Below are positions 15,876 to 22,906 of a DNA stretch of 22,906 nt, piece after piece. Both the position numbers and the translations under genes were made by a program. This stretch comes from Promethearchaeota archaeon. Its GTDB lineage: Archaea; Asgardarchaeota; Lokiarchaeia; Sigynarchaeales; SOKP01. The DNA lies in contig JAUWBH010000095.1 in the NCBI GenBank assembly GCA_030605085.1, positions 1 through 22,906 on the forward strand. The letters are read 5' to 3'. Position 1 is the first letter of the stretch, and every line of letters starts with the position of its first letter. The notes beneath the pieces are model-generated. The model worked only from the letters and a program-made list of their open reading frames with translations. It was not told the origin of the DNA and made no database searches.

Positions 15876-16388
15876 TTGAATGAACTGTCTATTTTAATGC
15901 ATTTACTTAGTAATAAAAAAGAATACCAAATGGGCGCAACTAAGAAAGAAATCCTTCAAGCGCTCAATATTAAAAATAGAAATAAGACCGTCTATTTTCA
16001 ACACTTAATTACAAATTTATCTAATTATATTGAACCTTTAGGGCTTCAAATAAGATATAATTCAATTGATTCTCACTGGTTTATTTCTTACGACTATGAG
16101 ATTTCAGATGCTATATCTGCTAATCCCTTTGAAGGAAAGCCAAAATTAGCAGCGTCGTTATTTTGTACTTTAGTGAGCTGTCTTCAAAATTCAGGGATAG
16201 GAAAAATTGCCGAGATTAAAAAATTAAGAAATAAAAAGAATGCTATTGAAGACTTAAAAGAACTAGAAAAAATGGGATATATTGTTATTGATAATGATTC
16301 AAATCAGGTCCAATTGACTTCATTAATAGGATATCAACTAGATCTTGAAAAACTTTTCGTGAAATTAGCTTTAAAGTTAAAAGAGTAA
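15876..16388 (+). CDS. scpB: ScpB-like condensin accessory protein
   Basis: A 170-residue protein with two winged helices. Residues 1-80 hold SILMHLLSNKKEYQMGATKK, then the wing LGLQIRYNSIDSHWFISY. The second domain, from about 90, has LAASLFCTLVSCLQNSGIGK, IAEIKKLRNKKNAIEDLKEL and MGYIVIDNDSNQVQLTSLIG, matching the ScpB order (LxTLAxIAY, then the iRG-like helix, the L-x-x-L-x-x-x-G-hI segment and the wing, then the T-x-x-F-like end). It would dimerise on the kleisin. TTG 15876 is the start: AGGAG lies ten bases before it and no ATG is available. The gene is 14 bp after the kleisin stop and closes the operon. It is diverged from bacterial ScpB, so the assignment leans on context as well. Confidence 0.75.
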   Translation: MNELSILMHLLSNKKEYQMGATKKEILQALNIKNRNKTVYFQHLITNLSNYIEPLGLQIRYNSIDSHWFISYDYEISDAISANPFEGKPKLAASLFCTLVSCLQNSGIGKIAEIKKLRNKKNAIEDLKELEKMGYIVIDNDSNQVQLTSLIGYQLDLEKLFVKLALKLKE

Positions 16389-16397
16389 ACTACCCTT

Positions 16398-16916
16398 CAT
16401 GCATTTTTGTTTTTGCTCAATCGAGGGTCCCCAAAAGGCCATTTAAAAAGAACTTCGTAGATCAAATCATCTGCTTCTATATAAGGCAAATCTATTCAAT
16501 AAAACGGCAGATTTCCATTTCATTCCTTCGTTTACAATTTTATTATAATATAAACAATCGTCTTTTCCATTATAGCTTGAAATTAGCGGAATTTTATCGT
16601 TTTTTTGTATAATTTCTAACACATCTAAAACTACATCTTTATCAATTTCGTTAATAATCTCGTGTTTTCCCGTTTTAAAATCGGATATGAAAGCACCATT
16701 AAATTCTATTATTGGTAACCTTATTGGAATGCCTTTTAAGATTTTTTGAATTGATTTGATGCTTCTAGCACTCGCTACTGTAAATTTCACTTTATTTTTT
16801 AATAAAAATTTTAAATTTACAATGGAATATTTAGAAATTGTTCCATTGTTTCTCAATAAGATTCCGTCTAAATCAGATATAAATATTTCTGACAATCCAA
16901 TAGAATTAGAATTCAT
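16398..16916 (-). pseudogene. Truncated HAD-superfamily (Cof/IIB type) phosphatase
   Basis: From ATG 16916, a 149-residue frame to 16467 covers only the front of a HAD-IIB phosphatase, normally 250-280 residues. Motif I is ISDLDGILLRNNGTIS, with the nucleophile and acid Asp pair; the usual Thr of DxDGT is Ile. Motif II is TVASARS, and LPIIEFNGAFI is typical of the Cof cap boundary. After NEGMKW the frame degrades (SAVLLNRFALYRSR stop). In another frame, ending TGA 16398-16400, the sequence goes on as LPYIEADDLIYEVLFKWPFG, then DPRLSKNKNA. The catalytic Lys (motif III) and the Asp pair of motif IV are absent, so the enzyme cannot be active. The gene is next to the SMC operon end, in the opposite orientation. 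Confidence 0.6.
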
Positions 16917-16968
16917 ATTTGAATTATTTTTTCTGATATTAGATTTATCTATCCAAGATTATTATTTT

Positions 16969-17607
16969 TCATTTCTCTGAGGTAATTTTTAGAATCATCT
17001 CAGCTACTCTATCGTTATAAATTTCTACTTCATTAAATCCATCAATAGTCTCTCCGCATGTAGTAAAGAATTCGTTTATTGCTATTTTCCTTTCTTTAAA
17101 AAAATTGCTAATTTTTGTTTCTGCTTCAGAAATTTTCTTATCTTTATCTCCCTCAATTAAGTCAACCTTATTCAAACAAACGTAAATATTTTCTGGAAAA
17201 AATCTAACATCGTTAAAAAAACCAAATTGAGCATCAATATCCCGATCTAAACTAAATACGGCAATGATATGTGTAGCAATTCTCGAAATTGTGATAATGC
17301 CCATTTTAACAACGGCGCGTTCTCTATCTCCTCCAGGAGCGAAGATTGTATGAGCTTTATTAGAATTGTCTTCCCTAAATACGATGCGGTTTGGATGAAT
17401 CGTTTTCGTCTCTTTTTCATTCAGTTTGTTTTCCTTATCGCCTTCAGAGGGAATCGTTGCCTCTCCGCTAAAATCGGTCTTAACCACAGTACATTTAAGA
17501 CCACCCTCGACTTTTTCGATATCTCCTTTATTTAAATATCTTACAAATAATCGTAATATCGAAGTTTTTCCAACGCTTATATCTCCCAACAAACCAATAT
17601 TAACGAT
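16969..17607 (-). CDS. Asgard small GTPase with altered G3 motif and apparent ATC start
   Basis: Ras-like small GTPase of about 212 residues. G1 is GDISVGKTS (8-16, numbered from ATC 17607). The G3 region reads TIFAPGGDRERAVVKMG (about 88-104), lacking the Asp of DxxG; G4 is LNKVDL (145-150); the G5-like segment is FTTCGET. An acidic insert (SEGDKENKLNEKET) lies between switch I and G3. The APGGDRER form recalls Asgard Arf/Rag-like GTPases. The first TTG is 17592, but the frame is open to 17610, and the extra residues VNIGL complete strand beta-1, essential in any GTPase. GGTGG (17614-17618) sits six bases before ATC 17607. A GTG at 17617 would also work if one A of an A6 run were absent. Encoded just after an unknown protein gene on the same strand. 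Confidence 0.75.
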   Translation of the reverse strand: MVNIGLLGDISVGKTSILRLFVRYLNKGDIEKVEGGLKCTVVKTDFSGEATIPSEGDKENKLNEKETKTIHPNRIVFREDNSNKAHTIFAPGGDRERAVVKMGIITISRIATHIIAVFSLDRDIDAQFGFFNDVRFFPENIYVCLNKVDLIEGDKDKKISEAETKISNFFKERKIAINEFFTTCGETIDGFNEVEIYNDRVAEMILKITSEK

Positions 17608-17655
17608 TTTTTACCACCTTAAAATTTTTATTTAATAATAATTCAATCTTACACA

Positions 17656-18465
17656 TTAGAGTTCACAACCTAAAATTTTATTTAATAATATTTCGTAATC
17701 AGCAATAAGCATTTGTGCAAGATAGGCGTTGTTATGGCAGTGAATAAGAGATATCATCACTTCTTTCAAGTTTTTAGCGCTTTTAGTATATTTTAACAAG
17801 TTTGCTGGCGTTGCTTTCATCGTAAATTCTCTCGCTTCTTGTTCAAAACCAAATTTTTTTCGTTCAGGTAATGAATTAAAGAATCCAAAAGAAGAATACC
17901 CTTGGTGTTGAAAAAATACGAAAAATCTCGGTTTTATGGATTTTATTATCGATGTTAAAAAAACTGATGGGTATAACTCCCCTAAGATAATGCTGTCATC
18001 TTGTTTAATTACAAAATATGGAGATATTGGAGAAAGTTGACCCCCATACATCTCTTTTGGAGGTAATGAAACAAATGGAAGCTTTTCTGAAACAATGGAC
18101 CATAAATCTTCCCTCTTTTTCTCCAATAAAATTTCCTTGATTTCTTCGTAAGCAAAGTGAAAATGAGATTGCAAGGATAGCAAGGAACTTAAATAAACAG
18201 ATAAAGACGCGAAGGTTGACTCTAAAAGAGGCTTCCTTCTGGTCTTTCCAGAAGGTTTTGCTGCACCTTTCCAAGATCGGACTGCCGAATACGAGAAGGA
18301 TTTTACATCAAAAAAACATCCAGAAAGAAAAATGAACGAAGGTTCTTTAAGCTTGGTTCGTAAAAAACTGCCAGATTTGTTAATTAGGGCTGTTTCTAAC
18401 TGTTCGTCGTTAAATTTAGAGTGGATCTTTGGCATTTGCAGCCATGATGCTTCTTTTTTCGCCAA
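17656..18465 (-). CDS. Hypothetical protein co-encoded with the small GTPase
   Basis: A 269-residue protein of unrecognised family. It has a basic N-terminal third (WKGAAKPSGKTRRKPL at 65-80), a helical middle and a strand-rich part with YFVIKQDDSIILGELYPSVF and PRFFVFFQHQGYSSFGFF (about 150-197). The C-terminus is helical. No signal or membrane helix is obvious. Start at TTG 18465: AGGAG (18475-18479) is nine bases upstream, and the first in-frame ATG would drop ten residues. It lies just upstream of the GTPase gene on the same strand (about 50 bp from its start), so the two are probably co-transcribed. A regulator or effector of the GTPase is a reasonable but untested idea. Confidence 0.6.
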   Translation of the reverse strand: MAKKEASWLQMPKIHSKFNDEQLETALINKSGSFLRTKLKEPSFIFLSGCFFDVKSFSYSAVRSWKGAAKPSGKTRRKPLLESTFASLSVYLSSLLSLQSHFHFAYEEIKEILLEKKREDLWSIVSEKLPFVSLPPKEMYGGQLSPISPYFVIKQDDSIILGELYPSVFLTSIIKSIKPRFFVFFQHQGYSSFGFFNSLPERKKFGFEQEAREFTMKATPANLLKYTKSAKNLKEVMISLIHCHNNAYLAQMLIADYEILLNKILGCEL

Positions 18466-18613
18466 CCCTCTACACTCCTTTCATTCTAATAAAATAATTA
18501 AAAATTAATGAATTATAAAATTTTTGCATTAAAATATTGTTTCAATATATTATTTTATATTTAATCAAAAAATTCAGTTATTTATATTTTATTTTTTAAG
18601 AGTTTTCCACATT

Positions 18614-19219
18614 TTATTTAGTTTCGCTTGTTAAAAGCTCTTTTATTTTTGAAGTAATTAAATCATAATCGCTAACTGATTTTACGTTAGAAATCTCGAT
18701 ACTCTCTATAATATCTGAACTTTTAAAATATTTATATTTAACATCTAGTTCAGGATTACTTTCCTTAATTTTAATTAACGCTTCTTTTAGAAAAATGTTT
18801 ATAAAATCCTCTAAGGACTCTTTTATTGATCTTACTGAAGGTTCTAAAAATTTTATTTCAACTCTATTTAAATCAAAGAAATTTAAAACGCATAAAAGTT
18901 CTTGTTTATCCTTAGAAAATATTTTTCTTTTAATAACTGTTCCTTCTAACTGTTTTTCAGGAATATTTTCTTTAAAATAATCATCTATTGGGACCTCATC
19001 TGATTTGTTTGAGGCTTTGAGATAAAACTCTTCTGCACTATAAAAAGACTTACCTGAAACAATAGAATTAAGATGATTTAATACTTCTTTTAATTCAGTT
19101 ATTTCTAATTGTAAATTTTCTAACTGTTCTTTCTTCTTATGGTAAATATTTTGAACAATACTCAAAATCTTACTTAATTTCTCTATTTCTTTGTCTTTTT
19201 CTCTTCTTTCCATTGTCAT
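18614..19219 (-). CDS. Hypothetical coiled-coil protein
   Basis: A 201-residue protein. Residues 1-55 form a coiled coil (KDKEIEKLSKILSIVQNIYH, then KKKEQLENLQLEITELKEVL). The rest is a mixed alpha/beta domain with EGTVIKRKIF, ELLCVLNFFDLNRVEIKFLE and a repeated KIKE-type helix near the C-terminus. Family not recognised. ATG 19219 is the start by convention; an ATG two codons later would work too. It is divergent from the ATP-grasp gene, with 82 bp of AT-rich promoter DNA between them. About 150 bp separate it from the TTG-start gene downstream, so it may be its own unit. Confidence 0.6.
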   Translation of the reverse strand: MTMERREKDKEIEKLSKILSIVQNIYHKKKEQLENLQLEITELKEVLNHLNSIVSGKSFYSAEEFYLKASNKSDEVPIDDYFKENIPEKQLEGTVIKRKIFSKDKQELLCVLNFFDLNRVEIKFLEPSVRSIKESLEDFINIFLKEALIKIKESNPELDVKYKYFKSSDIIESIEISNVKSVSDYDLITSKIKELLTSETK

Positions 19220-19283
19220 GTTTTAATTGAAATTAAACATATTTATATTCTATTAAATTCATTTAATTTAAATATTCATCCTT

Positions 19284-19302
19284 AAAAAAAAAAAAAAAAA
19301 AA
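19284..19302 (+). promoter_or_regulatory. A19 tract running into the ATG of the RimK-like gene
   Basis: Nineteen consecutive A, the last being the A of the start codon. There is no Shine-Dalgarno. The gene is translated either leaderless or through an A-rich leader. Tract length is slippage-prone and also error-prone in sequencing. Confidence 0.6.
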
Positions 19303-20171
19303 TGAAATCGTTAATAATCACACCCCTCCCATCTGACCCCGAAGTCCAAATATTAACGAAAGAATTAGAGAAAAGGGGATATCAAGTACAACATTTCATA
19401 CCTTCAACTATTAAAGTGAAAGTGAACATTGATAGATTTGAAGATCAATTTAAAGATTTAGAACCTAAAAGAGCGCTTGTACGAGGATTTGGTGCAGCTG
19501 CTACGCAAAAGATTTTCTTCAGGCTTGATTTATTACGAGCGATTGAGGAATATGGTGTAAGGTTAATAAATTCGAGGGAGTCGTTAGAGATTGCGAGCGA
19601 TAAGTTTTTAACATCTATATTTTTAGAAAAGTACAATATCCCAACACCTAAAACAGTAATTTGCGAAGACCCTAACGACGCGTTAGATTCTTTTGAAGAA
19701 CTTGGAAGCGATGTTGTGTTAAAACCTCTTTTTGGATCAAAGGGAATTGGTGTAACTAGATTAAATGATAAAGCGTTTGCAGAAAATGTAATCTATAGTC
19801 TAGGTCGTCTAAATGAAATCTTTTATTTACAAGAATTTATTGCGCATTTTAATCGAGATATCCGAGTTTTTGTTATTGATGATAAAGCTATAGCTGGAAT
19901 GTATAGAGTAAGCGATAATTGGAAAACTAATATTCACTCTGGAGCTCGAATGGAACCTATTGAATTAACAAATGAATTAAAAAATTTAGCTGTAAAGTCA
20001 GCAAGAATAGTTAAGACCGAAATTGCGGGAGTAGATATTGTTGAAAGTGAAAATGGATATTACGTTATAGAAGTTAATTCTATTCCTGGATTTACAGCAT
20101 TACAAAAGGTTACGGATGTTAATATACCCGGAGAAATTATAAGTTATTTCTTAGAAAATATAAATATATAG
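19302..20171 (+). CDS. RimK-family ATP-grasp alpha-L-glutamate ligase-like protein
   Basis: A 289-residue ATP-grasp enzyme. An N-terminal pre-ATP-grasp domain (residues 1-90) ends in LDLLRAIEEYGVRLINSRES, then LEIASDKFLT: the N-S-x-x-(A/S)-I-x-x-A-x-D-K signature of the RimK/LysX/MptN group. ATP-binding strands are VVLKPLFGSKGIGV (138-151) and FYLQEFI; metal and ATP ligands lie in RDIRVFV, GVDIVES and VIEVNSIPGF (255-264). In archaea this family adds glutamate to tetrahydromethanopterin (MptN), coenzyme F420 (CofF) or the lysine carrier protein (LysX); RGFGAAATQKIFFRLDLLR is closest in my memory to MptN/CofF-like members. Which substrate it uses cannot be decided here. The start is the ATG at the end of the A19 run. 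Confidence 0.85.
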   Translation: MKSLIITPLPSDPEVQILTKELEKRGYQVQHFIPSTIKVKVNIDRFEDQFKDLEPKRALVRGFGAAATQKIFFRLDLLRAIEEYGVRLINSRESLEIASDKFLTSIFLEKYNIPTPKTVICEDPNDALDSFEELGSDVVLKPLFGSKGIGVTRLNDKAFAENVIYSLGRLNEIFYLQEFIAHFNRDIRVFVIDDKAIAGMYRVSDNWKTNIHSGARMEPIELTNELKNLAVKSARIVKTEIAGVDIVESENGYYVIEVNSIPGFTALQKVTDVNIPGEIISYFLENINI

Positions 20172-20200
20172 TATTTTTATATAATTCTTTGAGGATATAT

Positions 20201-21027
20201 ATGAATTTTACAGAAAAAAATCTTTCACATTCAAAACAATCAATTTATTATCAAGACAATTGATCAACATGGTGGAGGCATCGAGATTAAATCTTTATGG
20301 GCCCGAAAAAGAATTGAAGTCTTCAGGAGCAACTATATTATCGGTATTAACAAACATTTCAAAAGTCGAAGATGTCGAAGCATTAGCCCAGAAAACTCTT
20401 GATACTTTCGGAGAAGTACATTTGTTATGTAACAATGCTGGCGTTGTTGTGGGTGGTCTCATTTGGGAAAATACAATGTCCGATTGGAAATGGCTTATGG
20501 GTGTAAATTTATGAGGCGTTATTCATGGTATTCGGACGTTTATTCCCATCATGCTTAAATAAGATAATGAATGCCATGTCGTCAATATAGCATCTCTTGC
20601 CGGGATAGTGGCAGATGAGGTTGGAGCAGGGATCTACACTGTTACGAAACATGGAGTAGTGGCTCTTTCTGAGATATTATTTAGAGAGCTTGGGTTAGTG
20701 AATTCAAAAATTAAAGTTTCTGTTCTATGTCCGGGATTTGTAAAAACAAAAATTATTGATTCTGAACGAAATCGTCCGGCTGAATTATATAAAGATCCTT
20801 CTGAAATAATACTTCATCCTGAATTTGAAAAATTAGGGGAAATGTATCTTCAATTGTTAGAAGCGGGAATTACCTCCGACAAGGCAGGTGATATTGTATT
20901 TCAAGCAATTAACGATGATGTATTCTATATTTTAACAGATACAAGTTTTTTTTATAGGAGGATGGTGAAAAATCGAATGGAAGGAATTCTACAAGCATTT
21001 AAACAAAATAAACCTTATACAAGGTGA
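20201..21027 (+). pseudogene. Short-chain dehydrogenase/reductase pseudogene
   Basis: An SDR gene with three lesions. The intended start, ATG 20201 with GAGG six bases upstream, runs into TGA at 20261-20263. The main frame picks up at 20260 with NMVEASRLNLYGPEKELKSS, so the Rossmann TGxxxGIG segment is deleted. In the main frame TGA 20512-20514 falls at NL(stop)GVIHG, where SDRs have Trp (NLWGV), and TAA 20560-20562 falls after IPIMLK. The rest is intact: CNNAGV, catalytic Ser in NIASLAG, YTVTK, then a normal C-terminus to 21027. Both stops are single transitions from the expected codons (TGG, CAA). Without the coenzyme-binding motif the product would be inactive. Confidence 0.85.
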
Positions 21028-21063
21028 ATTTCTCGAAAAAAAATTTTTTGAAAAGTTTAAAAA

Positions 21064-22434
21064 TTAAATTTCAATTTTCGCACGATTCTTTAATATTTCC
21101 CTTGAGTCTTCGTAATCTTTCTTTATGAATTTAGCTATAAATAGCCAGATAACCCCTGAAATCGTCCAAAAAAAGACGCCACACAATATCGTTAATCGAT
21201 AATTATTTAAAAATATCATAAATAAAACTCCTAATGTAATACCGATTCCAGCACCTATAAAATCTGTTAAATCGTACAACGCACCAGCAGTCCCTCGGTG
21301 CTCTGGAAGATTAATATGAGTTCGCGAAACACCAACAGCGACACCAGTGGAAGTTCCACAAAAAATACAGATATTAAAAACTAAAATAAAACCGATAAAT
21401 GCGGGATAGGTTTGAAGAAAAATGTCAATTTGAACGATTTCATCGTTAACCTTTTCCGGATATTGTATACCAAGAATCAATATTGAGTAGAATAATGCTT
21501 GTAGGAATAAACAAGTGATTGAAAACAACAAAATTCTTTCAACCTTTCCGCGTTTCATTTGCATGTCAATCCACCTTCCTACGGATAAAATACCAACAAG
21601 ACCACCTAATGCTCCTCCCGCTCCTAAAAGTAGTATGGCTAGTCCAATATCAATATTTAATCCATCATATTGCGAACTAGTGAACCAATAGATCATATAT
21701 CTTGTCACGATTATAACACCTATCATTCCACTTATCCCTTGTAATAAAAATAAGAAGTTTGGTTTTTTTTTAAGAACTATTTTAATATCGGCCGGGGTTA
21801 AGTGGTAATTATAAATGAAACCCTTTAAATTTTGAAATTCTGGTTCGATTGACGCTATTGAAGGTTCATTTGCAAAAAAGTAAAATAATACGACAATAAA
21901 ACACCCAATTACCGCAAAAATAAAGGTCGGTAATTTCCAATTACCGGTTGCTGTACCTATTAATCCATTTATCGCTATATTAGAACCTCTAATAAAATAA
22001 ATGAATATCGTAAAGATTGAAAATAATTTGCCTCTGTTCTCAACTTGAAAGATATCTCCTAAATATGATGCAATCAGGGGTCCTTTAGCTCCGAAAGAAA
22101 CGCCCCATAGAATTTGAATGACGCAATACATCGTGAAATTTATAGGTAAAAAGAATAACATAAAACTGGCGCTAATCCATAAGACTGAACTTCCGACCAA
22201 AATCAATTTTCGCTTAGAATTATATCTATCAACTAAGTAGCCGAAAAAAAATATTGTTAAAGCAATAGAATAATTAAAAAGCGATTCTGCTATTTGTATT
22301 TCTTCAAAAGATATTTCTTGTATATAATCCAATAACATCTCAGAAACTTTTGTACCTAAAAACCAACATGCCTGAACTAAAATGAGCCAAATTAAAAAGA
22401 AAATATTTTTTTTTCGTAAACTTCTATTCTTCAT
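21064..22434 (-). CDS. Major facilitator superfamily transporter
   Basis: About 456 residues, with roughly 12 hydrophobic helices in two halves. Motif A between helices 2 and 3 is clear: GYLVDRYNSKRKLI. A second RG motif follows helix 4 (SYLGDIFQVENRGKLFSIF), as in sugar-phosphate or spinster-like MFS members. The second half repeats a motif-A-like VGRWIDMQMKRGK and a RTHINLPEHRGTAGALYDL segment. Substrate unknown. ATG 22434 is preferred: AGAGG lies eight bases upstream, while the alternative ATG 22452 has none and would add six residues. It converges on the SDR pseudogene. Confidence 0.85.
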   Translation of the reverse strand: MKNRSLRKKNIFFLIWLILVQACWFLGTKVSEMLLDYIQEISFEEIQIAESLFNYSIALTIFFFGYLVDRYNSKRKLILVGSSVLWISASFMLFFLPINFTMYCVIQILWGVSFGAKGPLIASYLGDIFQVENRGKLFSIFTIFIYFIRGSNIAINGLIGTATGNWKLPTFIFAVIGCFIVVLFYFFANEPSIASIEPEFQNLKGFIYNYHLTPADIKIVLKKKPNFLFLLQGISGMIGVIIVTRYMIYWFTSSQYDGLNIDIGLAILLLGAGGALGGLVGILSVGRWIDMQMKRGKVERILLFSITCLFLQALFYSILILGIQYPEKVNDEIVQIDIFLQTYPAFIGFILVFNICIFCGTSTGVAVGVSRTHINLPEHRGTAGALYDLTDFIGAGIGITLGVLFMIFLNNYRLTILCGVFFWTISGVIWLFIAKFIKKDYEDSREILKNRAKIEI

Positions 22435-22452
22435 GTTCGAACCTCTAATCAT

Positions 22453-22906
22453 CAGAATTTACTTAGATTAAGGAACAATTTTATCTATGATTTCATTAAG
22501 CATTAAATTTTTCATTTAAATTAAAATTAGATTTAATGTTATATTTATAAGTATTGTTTCAACAGTTCGTTGAATTTCTATAAAAACCTATAAATTTTTA
22601 TAAAATTCAAAAAAATTGTTTCTCTCCCTCGTTTTAAATAGAATATAATCCAATAATAATTTTAATGAAAGAAAGAAAAACAGGTGATCTATAAAAAATA
22701 GAAATAAAAGGTTTCATCTTCCATTGGATCTATCGAAAATAATCACGTTCACTTGATTCATACCATCAGAAATACTCCGTTCAAGTGATAGCTCAAAAAA
22801 TCTGTAACCTCAAGGAAATATTTCTACCTATTTACAAGTGGTTGTTCTCACAATTCGAGGATTCTGAGCCTCGTTTGAAAAAGAGCAGTCCCTACCGTAA
22901 ATAGTT
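22453..22906. other. Right-edge region with promoter-like AT stretch and a short ORF
   Basis: About 100 bp upstream of the MFS start is a TATA-like stretch (22539-22551, minus strand CTTATAAATATAAC). The remainder, from 22700, is less AT-rich. A plus-strand frame at 22743-22904, opening after TAA and lacking a start codon, reads YHQKYSVQVIAQKICNLKEI, then FLPIYKWLFSQFED and LKKSSPYRK before TAG. It looks like real protein, perhaps the front of a transposase with a frameshift upstream (NRNKRFHLPLDLSKIIT is in another frame). The window ends two bases later, so this cannot be settled. Confidence 0.3.

Noticed and set aside
20512..20514. In-frame TGA in the SDR gene as a selenocysteine codon
   Set aside because: The position is Trp in SDR proteins, no SECIS-like hairpin was seen, and a TAA follows 15 codons later; a pseudogene explains all three lesions.

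Overview
The window is AT-rich (roughly 30% GC by eye) with archaeal hallmarks: TATA-like boxes, poly-T terminators, mixed Shine-Dalgarno and leaderless starts, zinc-ribbon proteins and a RimK-type ATP-grasp ligase. A Ras-like/Arf-like small GTPase and a decayed Roadblock/LC7 gene point to an Asgard archaeon, most likely of the Lokiarchaeia type. That placement is inference from gene content. No rRNA, tRNA or CRISPR array was seen.

Layout. 1-2760: a partial zinc-ribbon membrane protein, a class I methyltransferase, a decayed ORF and an unknown protein. 2761-3476: a gene graveyard with two direct copies of a ~141 bp element carrying a hairpin, next to a DUF6745-like C-terminal remnant and an orphan membrane anchor. 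3477-5590: a zinc-ribbon protein, then an ECF-type vitamin transporter S component with a secreted DUF4430 protein (a likely corrinoid uptake pair). 5588-7409: a Roadblock remnant and an FAD-dependent oxidoreductase. 7427-9458: an HgcA-like corrinoid protein fused to an N-terminal SAM methyltransferase, followed by an HgcB-like ferredoxin. 9549-10255: a small acidic coiled-coil gene among broken copies of a partner gene.

10429-16388 is the chromosome-organisation operon: a degenerate (pseudo) AAA+ protein, an SMC ATPase, a ScpA-like kleisin and a ScpB-like winged-helix protein, all on the plus strand with tight spacing. The kleisin frame has no ATG/GTG/TTG where it should begin. An ATA behind a perfect Shine-Dalgarno, overlapping the SMC stop, is the best start. 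16398-19219 (minus strand) holds a truncated HAD phosphatase, the small GTPase (apparently ATC start, altered G3 motif), a co-oriented unknown protein and a coiled-coil protein. 19302-22434 has the RimK-like ligase, an SDR pseudogene with three lesions, and an MFS transporter. The right edge has a short ORF that may be a mobile-element remnant.

The strongest points of interest are the methyltransferase-HgcA-like fusion with its HgcB-like partner, the SMC/kleisin/ScpB operon led by an inactive AAA+ protein, two genes with apparent AUA/AUC starts, and the repeated hairpin element sitting at gene-truncation points.
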